From Cytophagaceae bacterium SCN 52-12 (GTDB lineage Bacteria > Bacteroidota > Bacteroidia > Cytophagales > Spirosomataceae), in assembly GCA_001724175.1 (NCBI GenBank), contig MEDT01000063.1, forward strand, positions 1 to 32,268: a stretch of DNA of 32,268 bases, written 5' to 3'. Below are positions 23,379 through 30,750 of this stretch, piece by piece. The notes beneath the pieces are model-generated. The model was not told the origin of the DNA. It ran no database searches and was given only the letters and a program-made list of their open reading frames with translations. A program made the translations under genes and the position numbers. Each line of letters opens with the position of its first letter. Position 1 is the stretch's first letter.

Positions 23379-25037
23379 TTATTTCGCCGCTATCTCCAGG
23401 CGCTGCTTATCAGCTTCCAGGCGATTTCTCAGCTCGCTGTAGTCAACATCCTGCAGCGCGATATCCTTGTCGATCGCGATCGCTGCTGCAGTGGCTGCGC
23501 TCTGTCCGAGGATCATGAAAACAGGCTCCATCCGGATGGACCCGAAAGCGATGTGCGAGCTTGAAAGACAGATCGGAACCAGCAGGTTCTGAATCTCCTC
23601 TTTTTTGGGGATAAGCGAACCGTAGGAAATCTTATATGGCTGCGGCACTTTCACACCTATATCTCCTTCGTTCTGCACATACCCGTCTTCCTTGATATAG
23701 CGCTGGATATTGTGCGAGTCGAGCGTATAAGAACCCATGCCTACAGGATCTTTCACCTCCTTCTTGCCCAGCACCTCATGCTCGGTCATCACCGAAGTAC
23801 CGATCATCCGGCGGGCTTCCCTGATATACAGCTGATGCGACCAGTTGCCGTTATCGGTAAATTCATCCTTCGGCAATCCCCATTCCCTGAATTCTTCCTG
23901 CACATCTTTCGGGATGCGCGGATCGTTGGCTATAAAATACATGAGGCCCTTCTGGTAGCTCTCGTGCTCTTTGATGATTTCCTTCCTGCGCTCGTAGGTA
24001 GCGTCGGGATAATCATAGTTAAACCCGATATTATCGGTGCTGAAAGGACCATGGTTGTTGGTATCCGTCTTCCTGTTCGGTATGATATCGAATTTCCGGA
24101 AAGTCTCCCGCCAGCCGCTGTTGTATACCCTGACGAGCAGCTCGTATTGCGTCGAATCGTAGTCTGCGGGTCTTGGAAAAGGAATACGGTTGTCCGGGTG
24201 GTTACTAAGGCACATCCTGAAGCAGTAAGCCTGTACTTTATGATCGCCCTCCCCCTTTACGCCGGGATCTTCCGTTGAAATTCTCGGCAGCACGCCGCTG
24301 GAAGGATCTCCCGGGATCTTGTAGGGGCTGATATCGGCTTCAAACCAGTGCTTGTGATGCAATACGCCGGTCTGGATGCCGTTCCATTCTTCGCCATATA
24401 CGCTGTTGGCCTCACGTCCTACGTGGTAGCTGACGCCGGCTGCGGCCATCAGGTCGCCTTCATAGGTCGCATCTATAAACGCTTTTCCCCTGAAAGTCTT
24501 TCCGCTAAGCGTGGTGATGGAAACGATACGGTTGTCTTTTGTTTCGACCCCGGTGTCGCGGTTCAGCCATTCGTCGCGGTAGACCTTGATCCCGAGCTCC
24601 TTCACCCAATCGTCGTACACCCTTTCGGCAACATGAGGCTCGAACGTCCACATCGTCTGGTCGCTTTCGTTCATTGCTTTCGTTCCCTGGCCTTTATTGT
24701 CGAACTCGTCCTTTTTCTGCCATTTCCAGGTTTCGTCCTTGTTATACTCCTTATAGACCCTGTTGTAAAACTCGCGGGAAAGTCCGCCGATAGAGCCCGT
24801 GTTGCCGGAATCGGTGAAGCCGAGACCGCCGGAGGTCAGCCCGCCGAGATGGGTATCCGGCGACACCATAATGACCGACTTATTCATCTTGGCTGCCTGG
24901 ATCGCCGCTACGACTGCAGCGGAAGTCCCGCCGTAAACAATAATATCCGCATCAGTTTCCTCTGTTCCCGATGGCTTTGGTGTACAGGAAAAAACGGTGG
25001 TGGCAAGCAACGCCATCGTTAAGAATATTCTATACAT
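23379..25037 (-). CDS. FAD-dependent oxidoreductase lipoprotein (PF12831-like), copy 1
   Basis: This 552-residue extracytoplasmic flavoprotein has a lipoprotein signal (lipidated C18 in TTVFSC) and a Rossmann FAD site, DADIIVYGGTSAAVVAAIQA, with the following GGLTSGGLGFTD loop. The C-terminal FAD-domain motif is SSHIAFGSIRMEPVFMILGQ, and AFIDATYEGDLMAAAGVSY marks the second nucleotide-contacting strand. These features match the FAD_oxidored family, whose members are common near glycan genes but have few proven reactions. It lacks the C-terminal beta domain of its neighbour at 25099-27120. It is the last gene of its operon, 61 bases after that paralogue, and is followed by an intrinsic terminator. 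It may oxidise a sugar or glycan end. Confidence 0.9.
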   Translation of the reverse strand: MYRIFLTMALLATTVFSCTPKPSGTEETDADIIVYGGTSAAVVAAIQAAKMNKSVIMVSPDTHLGGLTSGGLGFTDSGNTGSIGGLSREFYNRVYKEYNKDETWKWQKKDEFDNKGQGTKAMNESDQTMWTFEPHVAERVYDDWVKELGIKVYRDEWLNRDTGVETKDNRIVSITTLSGKTFRGKAFIDATYEGDLMAAAGVSYHVGREANSVYGEEWNGIQTGVLHHKHWFEADISPYKIPGDPSSGVLPRISTEDPGVKGEGDHKVQAYCFRMCLSNHPDNRIPFPRPADYDSTQYELLVRVYNSGWRETFRKFDIIPNRKTDTNNHGPFSTDNIGFNYDYPDATYERRKEIIKEHESYQKGLMYFIANDPRIPKDVQEEFREWGLPKDEFTDNGNWSHQLYIREARRMIGTSVMTEHEVLGKKEVKDPVGMGSYTLDSHNIQRYIKEDGYVQNEGDIGVKVPQPYKISYGSLIPKKEEIQNLLVPICLSSSHIAFGSIRMEPVFMILGQSAATAAAIAIDKDIALQDVDYSELRNRLEADKQRLEIAAK

Positions 25038-25098
25038 CTTTTTTATAATTAGGTTACTTAATCAGAAGTCGTGGTTTCCGACGACAGGCGGTAATTTT

Positions 25099-27120
25099 TT
25101 ATTTCCCGGCTCTTTTCCAGATAACGGCATCGGCGATCACACGGCCCTTAGCCCCTTCCGTGCCGTACTCGACATAAGGCTGCGCTCCCTTAGCAATTTT
25201 CACCGAGGTAAGCCGGTGCCATTTACCCGAAGTCTGCCCTTCAATCGTGATCGCAGCTTTATCGATGACATGAGTTTCCACGTTGCTTCCATCCGAAACC
25301 CTGACGGTCGTAAGATCGGAGACTTCGGGCAGCATCGTAAAATAAACGTATACATCGTATTCGCCTTCTTCGATCGGAGACGGGGCAAACCGGACAGTAC
25401 CTCCGCTCCCGGCCTGGGCTTCAAGAGCGGAAGGGCCATATACACCCCTCTTTACAGGCTGCCATTCCCCTGTCACCTGAACCCTCGCAGCATCGTTATC
25501 ATCGACGACGATCTCGGCGGGCGAGCCGTCGGCCAGCGGGTTTTCCCTTAATTCCTGCTGCAATGCCTTTACATCGACATCCTGGACAGCGGCCCCGGCA
25601 TCGATGGCCATGGCAGCGGCCACCGCCGCCGACTGTCCGAGCACCATAAATACCGGCTCCATACGGATAGAGCCGAATGCAATGTGGGAAGAAGATAATC
25701 CCACCGGCACCAGGAGGTTGGAGCATTCCGCTCTTTTCGGGACCAGCGCGCGATAGGAAATAGGATAAGGAGGCCCTCCGCCTACTTCAACATTCCCTTC
25801 ATTTTTCACCATCCCGTTTACGACGATCCGCTGCGTATTATGGCTGTCCATCGTATAGGCGGCCATTCCCACACCATCCTCCACGATTTCCTCGCTGCGG
25901 CAATTGCGCTCTGTCATTACATACTCTCCGACGAGCCTTCTCCCTTCCCTGACATAGATCTGAGGCGTCCAGTGACCGTTATCCGCGTACTCGTCTTTCG
26001 GATAGCCCCAGTTCGCGATGTAATTGCGAAGCGTATCGGGAACCCGCGGATCCGTCTTCATGAAGTAAAGCAATCCCTTCGTATAATCGTAATGCTCTTC
26101 GTATATCTTTTTGCGTTCTTCGTGCGAAGCTTCGGCCCAGCTGTGACTGTACCCGATCATATCGGTTGAAAAGCCGCCGCGATTATTGATGTCCGTCTTT
26201 CTTTTTGGCATAGGGCTCCAGATAAAGTACTGGTTGACGGCCCGCATGGTGGGCTGCGCTTCTATCAGGCGTACCAGCAGCTCGTATTTGGTCGAATCAT
26301 AGTTGTCCGGGCGGGTGATCGGCACCTGGTTCTCTACGCTGTCGGTAAGGCAGATCCTGAAATTATAAGCCTGCACCAGCTTGTCTCCCGCGCCTGTAGG
26401 CGATGGCCCTGCCTCGCTGATACCCCACAGCAGGCCGCTGGCAGGATCTCCGGGAACTTTATACGGACTCACCCCGTCAGGGAACTGGTGGTATCCCGAC
26501 TTTTTGTGATATTCCGGGAGCTGGAACCCGCTCAGCGTTTCGTTATAAACGGAGTTGTCTTCCCTCCCGACAAAATAGGAAACGCCGGCAAGCGGCATCA
26601 GGTCGCCTTCATAAGTAGCGTCTATAAAAACCTTTCCTTTGATGGTACGCTCCGCCCCCGGGTCTCCCAGGGTATTCACGATCGTGACCGATTGTATGGC
26701 TGAGCCGTTCTTCTCTACCCGGGCGATCCGCTTGTTGACGATCACCGGTACATCCCCTTTTTCCAGGTATTCGCGAAACAGCTTCTCAGCTTCCTTAGGT
26801 TCAAAGGTCCACTGCTCAAACGTTCCGTACACCTTGCCCAGCTTTCTGTAAAACTCGCGGCTGATACCCGTAACGGCATGTTTATTCCCGATATCCGTTT
26901 GCCCGAGCCCGCCGGATGTGAGGCCGCCGATGTGCTCATCAGGATTGATAACCACGACTGATTTACCCATTTGCTTCCCGGTATAGGCTGCGATCACCCC
27001 GGCGGAAGTGGCGCCGTAGATCACGATATCGTATTCGTCGGCCGAACGGGAAGAGCTGCAATTAAAGAGCGTGTAACAGGACAAAATCAGAAGCAGTCCC
27101 CAAATTCCTTTTTTCTTCAT
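25099..27120 (-). CDS. FAD-dependent oxidoreductase lipoprotein with golvesin-like C-terminal domain, copy 2
   Basis: This protein of about 673 residues is a paralogue of the gene at 23379-25037. I use the ATG at 27120 (MKKKGIWGLLLILSC) rather than the one at 27129. A lipidated cysteine follows (LFNC). The FAD site is YDIVIYGATSAGVIAAYTG and the loop GGLTSGGLGQTDIGN; the C-terminal FAD motif is SSHIAFGSIRMEPVFMVLGQ. After the catalytic part (to about residue 535) comes a beta-sandwich of about 130 residues (GEYDVYVYFTMLPEVSDLTT, ending RVIADAVIWKR), resembling the golvesin/xanthan-lyase C-terminal domain and probably carbohydrate- or surface-binding. It follows the FMN_bind-like gene after 48 bases. 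Substrate unknown. Confidence 0.9.
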   Translation of the reverse strand: MKKKGIWGLLLILSCYTLFNCSSSRSADEYDIVIYGATSAGVIAAYTGKQMGKSVVVINPDEHIGGLTSGGLGQTDIGNKHAVTGISREFYRKLGKVYGTFEQWTFEPKEAEKLFREYLEKGDVPVIVNKRIARVEKNGSAIQSVTIVNTLGDPGAERTIKGKVFIDATYEGDLMPLAGVSYFVGREDNSVYNETLSGFQLPEYHKKSGYHQFPDGVSPYKVPGDPASGLLWGISEAGPSPTGAGDKLVQAYNFRICLTDSVENQVPITRPDNYDSTKYELLVRLIEAQPTMRAVNQYFIWSPMPKRKTDINNRGGFSTDMIGYSHSWAEASHEERKKIYEEHYDYTKGLLYFMKTDPRVPDTLRNYIANWGYPKDEYADNGHWTPQIYVREGRRLVGEYVMTERNCRSEEIVEDGVGMAAYTMDSHNTQRIVVNGMVKNEGNVEVGGGPPYPISYRALVPKRAECSNLLVPVGLSSSHIAFGSIRMEPVFMVLGQSAAVAAAMAIDAGAAVQDVDVKALQQELRENPLADGSPAEIVVDDNDAARVQVTGEWQPVKRGVYGPSALEAQAGSGGTVRFAPSPIEEGEYDVYVYFTMLPEVSDLTTVRVSDGSNVETHVIDKAAITIEGQTSGKWHRLTSVKIAKGAQPYVEYGTEGAKGRVIADAVIWKRAGK

Positions 27121-27168
27121 AAGGTACATATAAGCGTTAAAAAATAAATACAGGTTGTTTTTCTATGG

Positions 27169-28269
27169 TTAATGCGTGTCCAGGTAATGAATACATTCCC
27201 TTGCTGTACGTGAAACATCCGCATCCGGGAAATCTACCTGTCTTTCGACCCACTTTCTGACCTCGCTCTGCTTTATGCCGCTGTTCCTGACCAGGCGAAG
27301 AAGCAGCATCACCAGCGGAGGTTCGGGCGATTCCAGGTCGCCTACCGCTGCATGGATAAAATCCCGGGCTGTTTCCGGGTATCCCTCCAGCCTGCTCAGG
27401 ATGAACCGTCTCTGGGCAAAGCCCGAAATCCTGAAAAAAGAAGCCAGGTAACCGGCCGGAACAAAGGCCGGACGTCCTTTTGCCAGGAGCGTTTCAAGGA
27501 TATTGTTCCGCAGGTAGCTGTCTCCTTCCCGGTAATTCAGCGAGATCTCTTCCAGCAATTCCGGGTTACGGAGCTCAGAGGTGTCCGTTACCGAAAGAGC
27601 CCACATCTTATCCTGCACCGACGGGCTCTTTAAAAAAGAAAGGACCAGGCCGGGCGTGATATAATTCCTGACCACGCCGGGTATGCTGTCTCTTGTCTCT
27701 CCATACACCAGGTGCCAAAGCGTAAAGGTCGTATAGGCGGCGCCCCCGACCGTATAGGGTGCGATATCTCTTTTGGTAGCCCCGCTCGTTACGTCTGCCT
27801 TTGCATGCTGCCCGTCTGCCGGCGCCGTACCGGGTGCAATGTCTGTATCCTGTACATTTCCGAGCGGTGAAAGCGGATCGTTCAGAAGCGCGTGCAGACG
27901 ATCATAATCCGACGTATCGAACAAGGCATGATCGTATTTCGTGAGCACCTCGCCGGGCTCCATCGCAAACCCGAGGTATTCTCCCGAAACCGTCCAGAAC
28001 AGCCTCAGGTAAACGGGTAGACACTCCCCTTTTTTACACACTTCCGTAAGGACTGTCCTGGATACGGCGACAGGCAGCCCTGCCCGATCGAGGCATACCG
28101 TCACCGACTTGTCGGGAACGTGGTCTGAAAAGCCAACGGCATGGCGCTCGCGGCGGACTATCGCTTCGGGGTCAAAACCCTTATTGAAACGCGATATTCC
28201 TCCCGGGTAAACCGGGACGCCGCTCAGCAAAACCAAAAACCCGAATGACCAGCCTAATCTTTCTCCCAC
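27169..28269 (-). CDS. Predicted flavinylated FMN_bind-like protein with helical repeats
   Basis: This 366-residue protein matches no single family I know. A hydrophobic N-terminus (about 5-20) suggests export. Residues 52-190 resemble an FMN_bind domain: a strand SVTVCLDRAGLPVAVSRTVL, a middle part with DYDRLHALLNDP, then DVTSGATKRDIAPYTVGGAA. In FMN_bind proteins the Thr of SGAT receives FMN covalently from the ApbE transferase, which would make T165 the site here. Cys78 and Cys83 (VCKKGEC) could form a disulphide. Residues 195-366 look like short helical HEAT/ARM-type repeats (AQRRFILSRLEGYPETARDF). The start is GTG at 28269, overlapping the upstream oxidoreductase stop by 16 bases, so translation is coupled. 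Being between flavoenzyme genes it may carry electrons or scaffold them. The flavinylation call is moderate, the repeat call tentative. Confidence 0.65.
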   Translation of the reverse strand: MGERLGWSFGFLVLLSGVPVYPGGISRFNKGFDPEAIVRRERHAVGFSDHVPDKSVTVCLDRAGLPVAVSRTVLTEVCKKGECLPVYLRLFWTVSGEYLGFAMEPGEVLTKYDHALFDTSDYDRLHALLNDPLSPLGNVQDTDIAPGTAPADGQHAKADVTSGATKRDIAPYTVGGAAYTTFTLWHLVYGETRDSIPGVVRNYITPGLVLSFLKSPSVQDKMWALSVTDTSELRNPELLEEISLNYREGDSYLRNNILETLLAKGRPAFVPAGYLASFFRISGFAQRRFILSRLEGYPETARDFIHAAVGDLESPEPPLVMLLLRLVRNSGIKQSEVRKWVERQVDFPDADVSRTARECIHYLDTH

Positions 28270-30719
28270 GGAAGCAATGCGGTTTCTTTAAAAGATGACC
28301 CGAGCCGGTTGGCTCTTTCTATTATGGCGAGGGCTTCAGCCGGTTCGCGGTAAACCCTGATTTCCGCTATGCCGCCAGGCTTATGCTCTTCGAGCACAAC
28401 CCGTATTCCCTTTGAGGCAGTTTCTTCAACCGGGATAACCAGGCGTCGTTTTAACCCCGGGTTATCCACGTTTTTCAGCAGCATCCATCCCTGCTTTTCG
28501 TCCAGCTTCTCCAGCCTGAAGCTGCGGTAGGCCAGCGCTCCGCGATTTTGAAAAACGACATGAACCGCATTAAACGTCCGTGGAACATCCCAGCCAAGCG
28601 AAAGCCAATGAGGCGCTTCTTTTCCCGGATCAGGCACCCAGGCATTCATCGCCGCCCGGGCCGACGGAAACATAGAGGGAAAGCGGGCCCGGGAAAAGCC
28701 GTTGATCACCTCCGAAGCAGTTTCTTTCCCGTCGGAAGCGTTGGCAACAGCCGAGAGCGCCAGGTCGCCGGGGTCTTCGTTAGGCACTTCGATCAGGAAA
28801 GCGCCGTCTTTCAGCAATTTCTGCTGAAGCGTATGCAGGTGCTTCTGATAAATCCCGCGGGGCGTTTCTCCCAGCCGTATGCACATACCAGCCGCCGTAC
28901 CGGCCGCCTGCCCGATCACACCCGTGGCATACATCACCCTGGTAGCCGTAAGCGCCACATGGGTCACCGAGATATTACGCCCGGCCATCATCAGGTTTTC
29001 TATATTCCTGGAATACAGGCTGCGGTAGGGCACGGAATGGTACACCCCGCCGTGCGTATGATTATTCAGCCTTTCCTTATCGAAAAAGCCGAGAGAAGGA
29101 TGATCGTCCAATCCCCATCCGCCGTACGATATCCTGTCGTCGGGCAAAGATTGTTCCGTAACATCCTTTTCTGACATAACGTAATCTCCCAGCAAACGGT
29201 AGCTCTCGCGCAAGCCCACAACGTGCCCTACCCAGGCCAGCTTCATCTTTTCCGATTTATGCTTCGCTTCCGGGCAATAGTTTTTAAGATGATCCCAGAT
29301 GCCATAGATCAGCCTGAACAGATCGTCCCTGACGGCTTCGGCGTTCTGGTAGGTTTTATCCGTTCCGCCCAGCTCTATCACCCACTGGTTATCGATCGGG
29401 CCTATCTTAGGATGGCGCCCGTGTGTAAAATCGCTGCATGAGTGAAACCGGTAAGCCCAGTCCGGCGAAGAAAAAGGAGCCGCCCCGGGCTGTTCCGTAA
29501 ACCAATACTTGAGCGAGCTCGGCAATGTCGTCTGATCGGCTACGTCGGGCGCTTTGGTCTCGTTATATGCTGCCCGGGCTTCCCTGCCGTAGAGGTATTC
29601 CGCCCCCGATTTAAGCCCTACTATCCCGTTACCCGTGCAATCCATAAACAGCTTGCCCGTGAAGCTGATCCGCTTGCCTGAAGGCACCTGCACGCATTCC
29701 ACACCGGCTATGCGATGATCTGCAGCCATTGTCACGTCGGTTGCGTGGGTGTTGAGGTACAGGTCGAGGAGCGGCTCGGCTTGCACCAGCTTCAAAAGGC
29801 GGTCGGGCCAGAGCTTCCCGCTTTCAAAATACGTCTGGCCGCCATATGGCGCTATCTCCTCGATCAGCCCGGTCTCTCTCGGATCATACTTTCGTTCCTC
29901 GGGATTTAAAAGGGTTTGCCTGAAACCTACCGGCGGCACCAGGTTTTCGAGGCTGGCATTCCCGCCGAGCTGGTCCCGGTTTTGGATCAGCACCGTCCTG
30001 GCGCCCTCGCGGGCTGCCGCCACGGCGGCAAGACAACCGGCCACGCCGCCCCCCACCACCACTACGTCGTAATCTCCCTTTGGCGCGACCTGCGGGCTGA
30101 TGGCGCCGAACTTCATACGCAGCGCCGCCAGCTCTTTCACATCGCCCGGCGGGCGCCAGTCCTGGTCAGCCGAGAACACCAGGGCGTCACACCTGCCGTA
30201 ATACCCGGTGAGATCCTTCATCCTGATCGTGTTCCTTTTGGCGAGCGACACCACGCCGGCGTCTTCCCAGTTCCATCCGCTCCGGCCACCTGCACCGAAA
30301 GTCTTTTTAATCGTGTTGCCGTTTATCTCCAGCCCAAACCTGCCGGGATGCTTTTCCGGGAACCAGTCGTTCGACCTCACCCATAGCCTGTACTTCCCCG
30401 GGGCAGCTGCTTTTATCGTTGTAACGGCATCCTTTACCTTTTCACCGTACCCGATCGCCATCAGGTAAGGCGAGCCCATCTGGTCGATGAATTGCCAGTC
30501 GTTTACCCACCCGCCGGGATCGTCGAAGTGCTCCGCCTCCACCCAGATCTTCTCCTGGCTGCGCGCTGCCGGGAATACCTTTTCCGTGGTCTGTGTCTGC
30601 ACAGGCCACCTGTCACCTGCTCCAATCTGTTCCGACCTGTGAAGACACAGCCCGGGGGGCATTACTGCCAACAGGAGCAGGATCATCGACGGAAAAAACT
30701 TTCTCTTTCTCAGAGGCAT
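28254..30719 (-). CDS. Multidomain FAD-dependent oxidoreductase with beta-sandwich ends, copy 3
   Basis: This 821-residue secreted flavoprotein is the most divergent of the four. A signal peptide (FFPSMILLLLAVMPPGL) is followed by a CBM- or golvesin-like beta domain at about 55-185 (IWVEAEHFDDPGGWVNDWQF, PGKYRLWVRSNDWFPE). The FAD domain starts at about 216 with YDVVVVGGGVAGCLAAVAAA and QLGGNASLENLVPP. KLFMDCTGNGIVGLKSGAEY marks the second FAD region and GRNISVTHVALTATRVMYAT the C-terminal FAD motif. From about 660 a discoidin-like domain follows (LSLGWDVPRTFNAVHVVFQN, KPGGIAEIRVYREP). The two flanking beta domains suggest direct contact with a polysaccharide. It is 31 bases downstream of copy 4, and its stop lies inside the next gene. 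Reaction unknown. Confidence 0.88.
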   Translation of the reverse strand: MPLRKRKFFPSMILLLLAVMPPGLCLHRSEQIGAGDRWPVQTQTTEKVFPAARSQEKIWVEAEHFDDPGGWVNDWQFIDQMGSPYLMAIGYGEKVKDAVTTIKAAAPGKYRLWVRSNDWFPEKHPGRFGLEINGNTIKKTFGAGGRSGWNWEDAGVVSLAKRNTIRMKDLTGYYGRCDALVFSADQDWRPPGDVKELAALRMKFGAISPQVAPKGDYDVVVVGGGVAGCLAAVAAAREGARTVLIQNRDQLGGNASLENLVPPVGFRQTLLNPEERKYDPRETGLIEEIAPYGGQTYFESGKLWPDRLLKLVQAEPLLDLYLNTHATDVTMAADHRIAGVECVQVPSGKRISFTGKLFMDCTGNGIVGLKSGAEYLYGREARAAYNETKAPDVADQTTLPSSLKYWFTEQPGAAPFSSPDWAYRFHSCSDFTHGRHPKIGPIDNQWVIELGGTDKTYQNAEAVRDDLFRLIYGIWDHLKNYCPEAKHKSEKMKLAWVGHVVGLRESYRLLGDYVMSEKDVTEQSLPDDRISYGGWGLDDHPSLGFFDKERLNNHTHGGVYHSVPYRSLYSRNIENLMMAGRNISVTHVALTATRVMYATGVIGQAAGTAAGMCIRLGETPRGIYQKHLHTLQQKLLKDGAFLIEVPNEDPGDLALSAVANASDGKETASEVINGFSRARFPSMFPSARAAMNAWVPDPGKEAPHWLSLGWDVPRTFNAVHVVFQNRGALAYRSFRLEKLDEKQGWMLLKNVDNPGLKRRLVIPVEETASKGIRVVLEEHKPGGIAEIRVYREPAEALAIIERANRLGSSFKETALLPWEKD

Positions 30720-30750
30720 ATGGTTCAGGGGTTTAAATATCTGCCATCCG

